NCBI RefSeq assembly: GCF_016907315.1
Contig: NZ_JAFBBS010000001.1
Coordinates: 992,001-1,056,000 of the forward strand
Source: Microbacterium esteraromaticum
GTDB lineage: Bacteria > Actinomycetota > Actinomycetes > Actinomycetales > Microbacteriaceae
DNA length: 64,000 nt
Direction: 5' to 3'
The notes below the pieces were generated by a model. That model was not told where the DNA came from, did not search any database, and saw only the letters and a list, made by a program, of their open reading frames with translations. How positions within the stretch are numbered: position 1 is the first letter of the stretch; every line of letters starts with the position of its first letter. Shown here one piece after another: positions 26,512 to 35,488 of this stretch. A program made the translations under genes and the position numbers.

Positions 26512-27663
26512 CTACAGCTCGACGCCGACGAGAACGGGCTCCGGCTGCAGCAGCAGACCGAACTCGGCGTGCACTCGGCTCTGGATGAACCGGGCCAGCT
26601 CGCCCAGCTCGGCGGCGGTCGCGCCGCCGCGGTTCGTGAGCGCGAGAGCATGCTTGGTCGAGACGCCGGCTCGCGACTGCGGCAGGTGGAATCCCTTGCG
26701 GATGCCCGCATTCTCGATCAGCCAGGCGGCGCTGACTTTGACCATCCCCACCGGCTTCTCATCGCGCGGCGCGAGTCCGTAGTACGCGTCGAGCGGGATG
26801 ACCGTCACCGAGTCGAGGTCCGGCTCGACGGGCCAGCGAGGACACTCGGGGGGAAGGCTGCGCGCGACGGGCTCTGGCACGATCGCGTTCTGGAAGAACG
26901 ACCCGGCGCTCCACGTGTCGGGGTCGTCGGCGTCGAGCAGCATGCCCTTCGCGGCGCGCGTCTCGAGGATCCGCGAGCGCACCCACGCGAGGGGCACTGC
27001 TTCGTAGTCGACCAGGCCCAGGGCCCTGCGCAGCTGCTCGCCGCGCACCACGCGCCCGGCGTCGCCGGTGACCGCGAGATCGAGGGTCACCGAGAGGATG
27101 ACCGCGCGACGGCCCTGCGCCTCGCCGTAGTGATGCTTGAGCACAGAGGTGCGGAATCCGAGACCGAGCTCGGCCGCCGGCAGCACGACAGGGGCGTCCT
27201 CGTGCTCGTCGATCAGTTCGACCTCGACGAGCGTCTCCTGGATCTCCTGTCCGTAGGCACCGACGTTCTGCACGGGGGCGGCGCCAACGGTGCCGGGGAT
27301 GCCGCTCATCGCCTCGATGCCTGCGTAGCCGCGCTCGACGGCGTATGCCACGAGCGCATCCCAGTTGTGCCCTGCCTGCACTCGAAGCCGGATCCGCCCA
27401 TCGTGGGGCGAGGCCAGCTCTTCGATCCCCTCTGTCAGCACCCGGATGACCGTGCCCTCGAACGGCTCGTCGCCGACGAACAGGTTCGACCCGCCGCCCA
27501 GCACGAACCAGTCGTCGCCGGTCGACCAGACCTCCTGCAGCGCGACGAGCAGCTCCTCGCGGGTGGTGGCCTCCAGCATCCGCTGCGGTGCCGCGCCGGT
27601 GCGCAGGGTGGTCAGCTCCCGCAGGGCGATGGGCGCGATCTCGGTCACTCCAGTGGATGCCAT
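26512..27663 (-). CDS. murB: UDP-N-acetylenolpyruvoylglucosamine reductase
   Basis: 383 aa. It reduces UDP-GlcNAc-enolpyruvate to UDP-MurNAc with NADPH, using FAD, in peptidoglycan precursor synthesis. FAD-binding VLGGGSNLFVGDEPF, GYAGIEAMSGIPGTVGAAPVQNVGAYGQE (read in two parts), the catalytic Ser in WSAGSFFQNAIV, and the C-terminal IENAGIRKGFHLP are all present. One base separates it from the stop of the MaoC gene, so it is tightly coupled. Confidence 0.97.
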   Translation of the reverse strand: MASTGVTEIAPIALRELTTLRTGAAPQRMLEATTREELLVALQEVWSTGDDWFVLGGGSNLFVGDEPFEGTVIRVLTEGIEELASPHDGRIRLRVQAGHNWDALVAYAVERGYAGIEAMSGIPGTVGAAPVQNVGAYGQEIQETLVEVELIDEHEDAPVVLPAAELGLGFRTSVLKHHYGEAQGRRAVILSVTLDLAVTGDAGRVVRGEQLRRALGLVDYEAVPLAWVRSRILETRAAKGMLLDADDPDTWSAGSFFQNAIVPEPVARSLPPECPRWPVEPDLDSVTVIPLDAYYGLAPRDEKPVGMVKVSAAWLIENAGIRKGFHLPQSRAGVSTKHALALTNRGGATAAELGELARFIQSRVHAEFGLLLQPEPVLVGVEL

Positions 27664-27664
27664 G

Positions 27665-28066
27665 TCAGAGTGCGACCCGCAGCTGGGCCTTCACGAGCAC
27701 GGTCGTCTCTGCGGCCTTGACGGTGAGGTCGATGCGCGCGGCGGTCTCATCGACAGCGCCGACCTTCGCCACGATGTGCACGTCGGCGCCGGTCTCGGCG
27801 TCGACGACGACGGGCTTGGTGAACCGGACGCCGTAATCGACGACCTCGGTGCCGACCGGAAGCGCGGAGAGCACGACCGACGAGGCGATGCCCATCGTGA
27901 GCATCCCGTGCGCGAGCACGCCGGGCAGGCCGACGGAGGCCGCGACGTCGTCGCGGTAGTGGATCGGGTTGAAGTCGCCGGATGCCCCTGCATAGCGCAC
28001 GAGGGACTCTCGAGTCAGGTGCAGGGTGCGCTCGGCGATCACGTCGCCGACGGTGAACTCGGTCAT
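27665..28066 (-). CDS. MaoC-family (R)-specific enoyl hydratase / dehydratase
   Basis: 133 aa single hot-dog fold. The hydratase-2 motif is intact: YAGASGDFNPIHYRDD with catalytic Asp and His, followed by GLPGVLAHGMLTMG. It corresponds to the HadB-type subunit of mycobacterial FAS-II dehydratase. The start is the ATG in GTGATGA; GTG three bases upstream is possible. It overlaps the upstream dehydratase stop by one base (or by four if GTG is used), so the two subunits are coupled. Confidence 0.9.
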   Translation of the reverse strand: MTEFTVGDVIAERTLHLTRESLVRYAGASGDFNPIHYRDDVAASVGLPGVLAHGMLTMGIASSVVLSALPVGTEVVDYGVRFTKPVVVDAETGADVHIVAKVGAVDETAARIDLTVKAAETTVLVKAQLRVAL

Positions 28067-28521
28067 CACGCGGCCTCGCCTTCGCTGTCGGAGCCGACCA
28101 GCAGCACGCTGATCGCGGTGACGACGTGGTCGCCTGCCGCGTCGGTGATGGTCGCCTCGCTCGTGATCATCGCGTTGCCTCCGAGCGAGCGGATGCCCGT
28201 GACCGCGAGCTGTGCGGTGAGCTCGTCACCCGCGACGATCGGGCGCGTGTACTGGAAGCGCTGCTCGGCGTGGATGGTGCGCGCCAGCACGATGCCGGAG
28301 TCCGGCTCCGAGAGCAGCTGCTGCAGGGTGAGGTCCTGGATCACCATCGGGAAGGTGGGCGGAGCGACGACGTCTGCGTAGCCTGCGGCACGGGCGGCGT
28401 CGACGTCGAGATGCTGCGGGGCATCGGCGAAGACCGCGCGCGCGAACTCGCGCACCTTCTCACGGCCGACGAGGTACGGGGCCGTCGGCGGGAACTCCCG
28501 GCCGACCAGTTCACTGTTCAC
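28066..28521 (-). CDS. FAS1-like/MaoC N-terminal-type dehydratase subunit
   Basis: 151 aa from a GTG (VNSELVGREFPP) chosen because AGGGG lies 5-6 nt upstream; a GTG six bases further out would overlap that site. The MaoC_dehydrat_N type hot-dog shows GREFPPTAPYLVGREKVREFA, AAPPTFPMVI-like VVAPPTFPMVI, and EQRFQYTRPIVAGDELTA. The family works as the substrate-binding half of a heterodimer with a MaoC partner (HadA with HadB). The partner is the next gene. Confidence 0.85.
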   Translation of the reverse strand: MNSELVGREFPPTAPYLVGREKVREFARAVFADAPQHLDVDAARAAGYADVVAPPTFPMVIQDLTLQQLLSEPDSGIVLARTIHAEQRFQYTRPIVAGDELTAQLAVTGIRSLGGNAMITSEATITDAAGDHVVTAISVLLVGSDSEGEAA

Positions 28522-28583
28522 GGGCACCCCTCGATCCTAGCCGCGGGCGCTCCTGTGCCCTCCGGCGAGCGCCGGAAGAACTC

Positions 28584-28612
28584 TTGACCGAGAGAACCCA
28601 ATCTGCTTGCAT
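28584..28612 (+). promoter_or_regulatory. Predicted promoter for the GH31 gene
   Basis: TTGACC, 17-bp spacer, TTGCAT. Transcription would start near 28619, inside the left arm of the palindrome at 28613-28649, which would suit repression. Confidence 0.55.
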
Positions 28613-28649
28613 GTGATTGATTCTCATCCCCAATTGCAGAATCAATCAC
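28613..28649 (+). promoter_or_regulatory. Perfect inverted repeat, likely operator of the GH31 gene
   Basis: GTGATTGATTCT (28613-28624) and AGAATCAATCAC (28638-28649) are exact complements with a 13-bp spacer, directly before GAGGAG and the ATG at 28660. The arms are AT-rich in a ~70% GC region. They could bind a repressor or fold as a 5'-UTR hairpin hiding the ribosome binding site. Confidence 0.7.
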
Positions 28650-28659
28650 AGAGGAGACG

Positions 28660-31600
28660 ATGAAGTTGAACTCACCCACCTGCCGTCGGCGCTTCACCGC
28701 GCTGGGCCTGGCCGTCGCACTGGGGGTGACCGGGGTCGGCGTGACCTCGGTCGGCGCCGCCGTCGCGGCGCCCGCTCCCCAGACCGCTGCGTCCTCGCCC
28801 TTCACCCCGATCACCCCGGACCCCGCCTCTCCTGAGGTCGCCGTCGATGCCGACGGCACCACCGTGGGCGCCATCACCGCCGTCGAGAAGGACGGCGCCG
28901 CCGTGACCCTCGTCGCCGAGAACGGCGCGATGCGCGTCACCTTCCTCGAGAACGGCACCTTCCGGCTCGAAGCAGACCCGAGCGGCTCGTTCACCGACCC
29001 CGCGAACACCCCGCAGGACGACCCTGCGCGCACCGCCGACATCGTCGTCGGCGCCGACAGCTTCGACGGGGCCGACATCACCGTCACCGAGGGCGAGCGG
29101 ATCCGCATCGCCTCGAAGACGGTGACCGTCGAGGTCGATCGCGCCACCGGCGCCGTCTCGGCCGCACGCGCAGACGGCACCGCGATCTTCAGCGAGTCGG
29201 CGCCCATCAGCTTCGGCGCGAAGACCGCCACCCAGCACCTGACAGACGTCGACGGCGAGCAGATCCTCGGCGGCGGCATGCAGAACGGCCGCTCGATCCA
29301 CACCGAATCGGTGATCAACGTCGCCCGCAGCTACGACTGGGATGACGACGGCTACCCGAACGCCGTGCCGTACTACATGTCGTCGAAGGGGTACGGCGTG
29401 CTGCGCAACACGTTCGCGCGCGGCACCTACGACTTCCAGAAGAACACCACCACGCACGAGGAGCGCCGGTTCGACGCCTACTACTTCGTCGGCGACTACA
29501 GCCAGTCCCTCGAGTCGTACACCCAGCTCACCGGACGCCCCATGATGCCGCCGGTGTACGCGCTCGAGTACGGCGACGCCGACTGCTACAACCGCTCGAG
29601 CCCGACCTATTCCGGCACGAAGACGCCGTCGAAGCTGCGCACTCCCCAGTCGCTCGACGTCGCGAAGGACTTCGTCGAGCACGACATGCCGGCCGGCTGG
29701 ATGCTGGTCAACGACGGCTACGGCTGCGAATACCAGGAGCTGCCCGAGACCGTGCAGGCCATCGAAGACGAGACGGCGCTCAAGACCGGCCTGTGGACCC
29801 AGCGCTCGCTGACGAACCAGGAGTACGAGGTGGGCGAGGCGGGAATCCGGCTGCGCAAGCTCGACGTCGCCTGGGTCGGCAGCGGCTACCGCCTCGCACT
29901 CACCGGCTGCGAGGCCGCGCACAGCGGGATCGAGAAGTACTCCGATGCTCGAGGCACCTCCCTGATGGTGGAGGGCTGGGCGGGATCACAGCGATGCGGG
30001 ATGCAGTGGACCGGCGACCACACGGGCAACCTCGACGCCGTGCGCTGGCAGGTCTCGGCTCTCACCGGAGCCGGCAACTCGGGCCTCGCCTTCAGCACCG
30101 GTGACGTCGACGGCATCTTCGGCGGCTCGGCCGAGAGCTACGTGCGCGACCTGCAGTGGAAGGCGTTCGCTCCCGCGCTCTACTCGATGAGCGGATGGGC
30201 ATCGGTCGACAAGCGGCCATGGCTGTACGGCGACCAGGCTACGGCCATCAACCGCAGCTACCTGCAGCTGCGCCAGCAGCTGATGCCCTACATCTACACG
30301 CTCGCGGCCGAATCGCACCGCAGCGGCCTGCCGATGATGCGCTCGCTCGCCCTCGAGTACCCGAACGATCCCGGCTCGTACAGCGCCGAGGCCAACAACG
30401 AGTTCCTGCTGGGCAGCGACTACCTCGTGGCTCCCGTCTTCACCAAGAGCACCGTGCGCAACGGCATCTACCTGCCCAAGGGCACGCAGTGGGTGGATTA
30501 CTGGACAGGCACGCTGCACGAAGGCGGGCAGGTGCTCAACGGGCATCCGGCTCCGCTCGACAAGCTGCCGATCTTCGTTCGCGCGGGCGCCGTGGTGCCG
30601 CAGGGCATCGTGGCCCGCAACGCGTCACTCGTCGCAGAGGACTCCCCCATCACCCTCTCGCTCTTCCCTCAGGGCACGAGCACGTTCTCGCTCTACGAGG
30701 ACGACGAGGTCACCCGCGCCTATAAAGACGGCGAGTCGAGCACGCAGAAGTTCACCGTCGCCGCTCCGGAGGCGGGGAAGAAGGGCACCGTCACGATCGG
30801 GATCGGCAAGCGCTCCGGCTCGTACGACGGCATGGCCGATGCCCGCCCGTACCTCATCGAGGCGCACACCGGCTCCGCACCGAAGAACGTCTCGGTCGAC
30901 GGCAAGGGCCTGAAGCAGGCGGCGTCGCTCGATGCGCTGTCGACGCAGGCCACCGGCTGGTTCTTCGACGCGTCCGACGCGGGTGGTGTCATCCACGTGA
31001 AGACCGCGCCCCTGGCATCCGGCAGCAGCGCCGAGGTCGTGCTTTCCGCGACCAGCGCGGTGGGCGGCCGTGACGCCGACCTGACGGCGGCAGCGGTCTC
31101 GGTCGACCTCGAGGAGCGCGTGTTCCAGGGCGACGCCACGACAGTCACCGCCACCTTCCGCAACACCGGCTCGAAGAAGAAGGAGAACGTCACCCTCTCG
31201 CCGCAGCTTCCCGACGGCTGGGAGGTCGTGTCGGCCGAGGGCGAGCGCGCCGCGCTGGTCGAACCTGGGGCGTCGTTCACCGCGACATTCGAGGTGAAGG
31301 TCACCGACGCTGCCGAGGCGGACCTGCAGACCGTGACGGTCACGGCCGCGTACACGGCGCAGAAGACCTCGCAGAAGGTCAGCGGAGCGAATCAGATCTA
31401 CGTCGCCTACGGTTCGCTGGCAGGCGCCTACAACGCCGACTCGATCACCACGATCGAGACCGCGAAGGAGGGGAACTTCGACGGCGGCGGGGCGAGCTTC
31501 TCGGCCGAATCGCTGGCACGCGCCGGGGTCACGCCTGGGTCGACGGTGACGGTCGGAACGGGCGACGCCGCGATCGCCTACACCTGGCCCGCACCGTCGG

Positions 31601-32457
31601 GTGCCGCCGACTCGGTCTCGCCTGCAGGGCAGACGATCGCGCTCACAGGCAAGGGCACGCACCTCGCGATCCTCGCCTCCGCCGCATCGGGCGGCGGGGT
31701 GAACCCGGCGATCGAGCTGCACTACGCCGATGGAACCGTGTCGACGCAGAACGTCTTCTTCCCGAACTGGCTGCAGCAGGCATCCGGACTCGGCGGCGCG
31801 AGCGTCGCGATCGTGTCGATGGGGCGCAACAGCGCCACCAACCCGGCCGTCTACGAGTACCCGACGTACAAGTACCAGGTGTACTCGAACCTCGTGCGCC
31901 TGAACCCGTCGAAGGAGCTGGCGTACGTCGTGCTGCCGACGGAGAGCCGGCTGAAGATGTTCGACTGGAAGGTCGTCGACCAGCCGCTGCCTCCGGCGCC
32001 CACTGCGTCCGCCTTCGCGTCGGATCTGCAGTGGATCAGTGCGACCAACGGGTACGGAGTGATCGGCAAGGACGTGGCGAACAAGGACTCCGCGTCGTCG
32101 CCCGACAAGCCGCTCGCGATCAACTACGTCGACCCGGCGACGGGCAAGAACCCGACGTACGCGAAGGGACTCGGCGTGCACGCCCTGTCGAAGGTGACCT
32201 ACTACGTCGGCGGCGAGTGCAGCGCGTTCACGGCCGACGTCGGACTCGAGGCCGGCTTCGCAGGAAACGTGGTCTTCAAGGTCGACATCGACGGCGCGAA
32301 CGCCTACCAGTCGCGCACCTTCACCCCCGGGTTCGCGCCCGAGAGCGTGAGGGTCGGCCTGAAGGGCGCCCAGTACGTCGACCTCATCGTCGAGGCGCCG
32401 GGCAGCATCAACGGCGCCCACGGCGTGTGGGGAGACGCGAAGTTCAGCTGCGACTGA
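28660..32457 (+). CDS. Secreted GH31 family glycoside hydrolase with NEW3 and NPCBM-type modules
   Basis: 1265 aa. The N-terminus is a twin-Arg-containing signal peptide (CRRRFTALGLAVALG, cleavage near AAVAAPAP). The GH31 part covers about residues 90-720: RPMMPPVYALEYGDADCYNR, the nucleophile-region Asp in LRKLDVAWVGSG, and the acid/base-region GSQRCGMQWTGDHTG. A C-terminal beta-rich end follows (VDYWTGTLHEGG, LPIFVRAGAVVP). At about 800-910 lies a NEW3-like module (FRNTGSKKKENVTLSPQLP), and the last ~140 residues are NPCBM-like (KGLGVHALSKVTYYVGGE to FSCD). It should act outside the cell on an alpha-glucan or alpha-glucoside; the substrate is not decided. No sugar transporter is adjacent. 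Confidence 0.88.
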   Translation: MKLNSPTCRRRFTALGLAVALGVTGVGVTSVGAAVAAPAPQTAASSPFTPITPDPASPEVAVDADGTTVGAITAVEKDGAAVTLVAENGAMRVTFLENGTFRLEADPSGSFTDPANTPQDDPARTADIVVGADSFDGADITVTEGERIRIASKTVTVEVDRATGAVSAARADGTAIFSESAPISFGAKTATQHLTDVDGEQILGGGMQNGRSIHTESVINVARSYDWDDDGYPNAVPYYMSSKGYGVLRNTFARGTYDFQKNTTTHEERRFDAYYFVGDYSQSLESYTQLTGRPMMPPVYALEYGDADCYNRSSPTYSGTKTPSKLRTPQSLDVAKDFVEHDMPAGWMLVNDGYGCEYQELPETVQAIEDETALKTGLWTQRSLTNQEYEVGEAGIRLRKLDVAWVGSGYRLALTGCEAAHSGIEKYSDARGTSLMVEGWAGSQRCGMQWTGDHTGNLDAVRWQVSALTGAGNSGLAFSTGDVDGIFGGSAESYVRDLQWKAFAPALYSMSGWASVDKRPWLYGDQATAINRSYLQLRQQLMPYIYTLAAESHRSGLPMMRSLALEYPNDPGSYSAEANNEFLLGSDYLVAPVFTKSTVRNGIYLPKGTQWVDYWTGTLHEGGQVLNGHPAPLDKLPIFVRAGAVVPQGIVARNASLVAEDSPITLSLFPQGTSTFSLYEDDEVTRAYKDGESSTQKFTVAAPEAGKKGTVTIGIGKRSGSYDGMADARPYLIEAHTGSAPKNVSVDGKGLKQAASLDALSTQATGWFFDASDAGGVIHVKTAPLASGSSAEVVLSATSAVGGRDADLTAAAVSVDLEERVFQGDATTVTATFRNTGSKKKENVTLSPQLPDGWEVVSAEGERAALVEPGASFTATFEVKVTDAAEADLQTVTVTAAYTAQKTSQKVSGANQIYVAYGSLAGAYNADSITTIETAKEGNFDGGGASFSAESLARAGVTPGSTVTVGTGDAAIAYTWPAPSGAADSVSPAGQTIALTGKGTHLAILASAASGGGVNPAIELHYADGTVSTQNVFFPNWLQQASGLGGASVAIVSMGRNSATNPAVYEYPTYKYQVYSNLVRLNPSKELAYVVLPTESRLKMFDWKVVDQPLPPAPTASAFASDLQWISATNGYGVIGKDVANKDSASSPDKPLAINYVDPATGKNPTYAKGLGVHALSKVTYYVGGECSAFTADVGLEAGFAGNVVFKVDIDGANAYQSRTFTPGFAPESVRVGLKGAQYVDLIVEAPGSINGAHGVWGDAKFSCD

Positions 32458-32493
32458 TCCGGATGCCCTGATCCGGCCCGGTCAGGCCCACAC

Positions 32494-32528
32494 GAAGCGC
32501 CCCTCGGAGATCCTCCGAGGGGCGCTTC
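32494..32528. terminator. Bidirectional terminator between the GH31 and TauE genes
   Basis: Perfect 16-bp stem (32494-32509 with 32513-32528) with a 3-nt loop, flanked by further CAC/GTG pairing. It serves both converging genes. Confidence 0.85.
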
Positions 32529-32544
32529 TCGTGGGTGCGCGGGC

Positions 32545-33342
32545 TCAGCGACGGCGCGCGCGCCACGCCTTCAACGCCATCTGGACGGCGATGAAGACGA
32601 GGTACAGGGCGAAGAGGATGTTGCCGGTGAGCGGATCGATCAGCGTCGCCAGCCACGCGCCGAGCGCGGTCGTGGTGCAGGCGGAGACGCCGATCACACC
32701 CGCGGCGACCAGGTCGACGTTGTGATGGCGCAGGTTGCCGATCGTTCCCGAGACCGCCGTGGGGATCATCATCAGCAGGGATGTGCCCTTGGCGACGAGG
32801 TCGCTGGTGCCGAATCCGAGCATGAGCACAGGGACGACGACCACTCCCCCGCCGACTCCGATGAGCCCCGCGATGATGCCGGTGACGACCCCGACTCCCA
32901 CCAGGGCGATGCCGTTGAGCCAGCCGAGCTCGAACTCCGCGGCGCGCGAGGGGATCACGAGGAACAGGCTCACGATGACCACGACGAGGAAGGCGACGAA
33001 CCCCCAGCGCAGGGCTGTCTGCGAGACCCGCGGCAGCAGACGCGAGCCGATCTGAGCGCCGACGACGGCCCCCGCGGCCAGGATCAGCGCCGGGATCCAG
33101 GCCACCGCGCCCGACAGGGCGTACGAGATGACCCCGACACTCGCGGTCGGCACGATCGCGGCCAGCGAGGTGCCTGCAGAGAGGCGCTGGTCGAAGCTGA
33201 GCAGCAGCACCAGCAGCGGCACGATGACCGTGCCACCGCCGACGCCGAAGAGCCCTGACAGCAGTCCGGCGATGAGGCCGATGACGACGAAGGACAGGTA
33301 GGCGCGAGGCCCCCGGGAGATGGCCTGGTGCTCTGCGTTCAC
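32545..33342 (-). CDS. TauE/SafE-family membrane transporter (sulfite exporter-like)
   Basis: 265 aa from GTG, about eight membrane helices in two homologous halves, each opening with the glycine-rich signature: IAGLLSGLFGVGGGTVIVPL and ITGIIAGLIGVGGGVVVVPV-like VVTGIIAGLIGVGGGVVVV. Family members move sulfite, sulfoacetate, taurine or other organic anions across the inner membrane; the substrate is unknown. No ribosome binding site is seen, and a GATAGT -10-like box lies 9 nt before the GTG, so the mRNA may be nearly leaderless. It is the gene after tctA on the same strand. Confidence 0.88.
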   Translation of the reverse strand: MNAEHQAISRGPRAYLSFVVIGLIAGLLSGLFGVGGGTVIVPLLVLLLSFDQRLSAGTSLAAIVPTASVGVISYALSGAVAWIPALILAAGAVVGAQIGSRLLPRVSQTALRWGFVAFLVVVIVSLFLVIPSRAAEFELGWLNGIALVGVGVVTGIIAGLIGVGGGVVVVPVLMLGFGTSDLVAKGTSLLMMIPTAVSGTIGNLRHHNVDLVAAGVIGVSACTTTALGAWLATLIDPLTGNILFALYLVFIAVQMALKAWRARRR

Positions 33343-33394
33343 GCAGTTCAGACTATCGCCGGGGGCCTCGCGACCCTCACCGTGCCCTGAGCGG

Positions 33395-34942
33395 TCAGAC
33401 CTCCTGATCGGCTTTGATGGGCACGGCGATCGACTCGGTGAGCTGCTGCTCGTACCGCGTCTGCCTGCGGCGCAGCCACAGGCCGCCGGCGACGAGCAGT
33501 GCCAGCACGATGTACGCGGCCGCCGCGAACGGCTGCGTGACAAGTGTCGACAGGTCTCCCTGGCTCAGCTGCAGCGCCTTTCGCAGGTACTCCTCGCCCA
33601 TCGGGCCGAGGATCATGCCCACGACCAGCGGTGCCACCGGGTAGCCGAAGCGCCGCATGAAGTAGCCGAGCACGCCGATGATCACGAGGATCAGGATGTC
33701 GACGACCGCGAAGTTCAGCGCATAGGCGCCGAATGCGGCGAACAGCAGGATCCCGGCGTACAGGTACGGCCGGGGGATCTGCAGCAGCTTGACCCACATA
33801 CCGACCAGCGGCAGGTTGAGCACGATGAGGATGACGTTGCCGAGGTAGAGGCTCGCGACCAGGGCCCACACCAGCGCCGGCTGGTTCTGGAAGAGCTGCG
33901 GACCTGGCTGCAGGCCATAGGCCTGGAACGCGACGAGGATGATCGCCGCCGTCGCCGTCGTGGGCAGCCCGAGTGTCAGCAGCGGCACGAGCACACCGGC
34001 CGCAGCCGCGTTGTTCGCCGACTCGGGGCCGGCGACTCCCTCGATCGCTCCGCGGCCGAACTCCTTCTTGTGCTTCGACAGCTTGCGCTCCGTCGCGTAC
34101 GAGAGGAAGGTCGCGACGTCCGCGCCGCCGGCGGGGATCGTGCCGATCGGGAAGCCGATCGCGGTGCCGCGCAGCCAGGGCTTCCACGAGCGCTTCCAGT
34201 CGTCCTTCGTCATCCAGCTGCGCCATCCGCCCGTCACGGGGATCACGTCGATGCCTCCGTGCCGCAGCCGCGCGGCGATGTAGAGCGTCTCGCCGACCGC
34301 GAACAGCCCGACCGCGACGAGCACGATGTCGATGCCGTCCGAGAGGGGCAGCAGGCCCAGCGTGTAGCGCTGCTGGGCCGTGAGGGTGTCGGTGCCGACG
34401 AGGCCGAGGAAGAGCCCGACGCCGAGCGAGGTCATGCCACGAGGAACCGAGCTGCCGATCAGCGCGCCGACGGTGACGAACGCGATCACGATCAGGGCGA
34501 CGTAGTCGGCCGGCCCGAGGTTCACCGCGAACTGCGCGAGCACCGGTGCGAGCAGGGTGAGACCCACCGTCGCGATGGTGCCGGCGATGAACGAGCCGAT
34601 CGCCGCCGTCGCGAGCGCGGCGGCCCCGCGGCCGAGCTTGGCCATCTTGTTGCCCTCGATCGCGGTCACGATCGAGGCCGATTCGCCGGGTGTGTTCAGC
34701 AGGATGCTGGTGGTCGATCCCCCGTACATCCCGCCGTAGTAGATGCCGGCGAAGGTGATGAGCGCCGCGGTCGGGTCGAGCGTGTAGGTCAGCGGCAGCA
34801 GCAGGGCAACCGTCATGGCGGGCCCGATGCCGGGCAGCACGCCGACGGCCGTGCCGATCAGCACGCCGAAGAACGCGAAGATGAGGTACTGCGGCTGCAG
34901 AGCGGTCGCGAAGCCCTCGAGAAGCAGGGTCCAGCTGTCCAT
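33395..34942 (-). CDS. tctA: Tripartite tricarboxylate transporter, large membrane subunit TctA
   Basis: 515 aa, about 11-12 membrane helices. The family signatures [20 protein letters not shown] and [20 protein letters not shown] are intact, and a second similar motif [26 protein letters not shown] ([20 protein letters not shown]) lies in the second half. TctA forms the translocation pathway and works with TctB and the periplasmic-type binding protein TctC. Its ATG overlaps the tctB stop by one base, giving translational coupling. Confidence 0.95.
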   Translation of the reverse strand: MDSWTLLLEGFATALQPQYLIFAFFGVLIGTAVGVLPGIGPAMTVALLLPLTYTLDPTAALITFAGIYYGGMYGGSTTSILLNTPGESASIVTAIEGNKMAKLGRGAAALATAAIGSFIAGTIATVGLTLLAPVLAQFAVNLGPADYVALIVIAFVTVGALIGSSVPRGMTSLGVGLFLGLVGTDTLTAQQRYTLGLLPLSDGIDIVLVAVGLFAVGETLYIAARLRHGGIDVIPVTGGWRSWMTKDDWKRSWKPWLRGTAIGFPIGTIPAGGADVATFLSYATERKLSKHKKEFGRGAIEGVAGPESANNAAAAGVLVPLLTLGLPTTATAAIILVAFQAYGLQPGPQLFQNQPALVWALVASLYLGNVILIVLNLPLVGMWVKLLQIPRPYLYAGILLFAAFGAYALNFAVVDILILVIIGVLGYFMRRFGYPVAPLVVGMILGPMGEEYLRKALQLSQGDLSTLVTQPFAAAAYIVLALLVAGGLWLRRRQTRYEQQLTESIAVPIKADQEV

Positions 34943-35487
34943 CAGAACATCCCTCCCAGCCAGCCGAGCGCCGGCCCCCACGGCAGCGAGAGCCCCATCA
35001 GGCCTCCGAACACGACCTGCACGACGAGGCCGAGCACGAGGCCGATGACGAAGGCGAGCCACCAGCGCTTCGCGCCCAGCGACCACGCGACGACGCCGAA
35101 CAGCACGGCCGCCGCCGGAGCCCAGCCGATGACGTCGATGAGCAGGAGGTGGGCGACCACGGCGCCGACGATCTTGGCGAGGGTGAGCCAGTCGGTCTTG
35201 GCGTCGGGATCGATGTCCTCACCCTCCTCGACCTCTGCGCGGTCGCCGCGCAGCACCGAGACGAGCACGGCGGCGGCGGAGCCGAGCAGCACGATCGAGA
35301 CGAAGATCGGGAAGATGGTCGGACCGACCTTCACGCCGACGGGGACGTGGATCGAGAAGGCTCCGACGAGGGCGAAGACGCCGAGAGCGAGCATGAGCAG
35401 GGCGAAGACGAGTTCACCGAGGGGAACCCGTGGGGCGGGCCGAGTCGCCTCGGCCCGCCCGCTCGCCCCGAGGATCGGGGCGTCCAT
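34942..35487 (-). CDS. tctB: Tripartite tricarboxylate transporter, small membrane subunit TctB
   Basis: 181 aa with four hydrophobic segments ([77 protein letters not shown]). The ending [16 protein letters not shown] is typical for TctB. It accompanies TctA in the membrane. One base separates it from the tctC stop. Confidence 0.92.
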   Translation of the reverse strand: MDAPILGASGRAEATRPAPRVPLGELVFALLMLALGVFALVGAFSIHVPVGVKVGPTIFPIFVSIVLLGSAAAVLVSVLRGDRAEVEEGEDIDPDAKTDWLTLAKIVGAVVAHLLLIDVIGWAPAAAVLFGVVAWSLGAKRWWLAFVIGLVLGLVVQVVFGGLMGLSLPWGPALGWLGGMF

Positions 35488-35488
35488 G

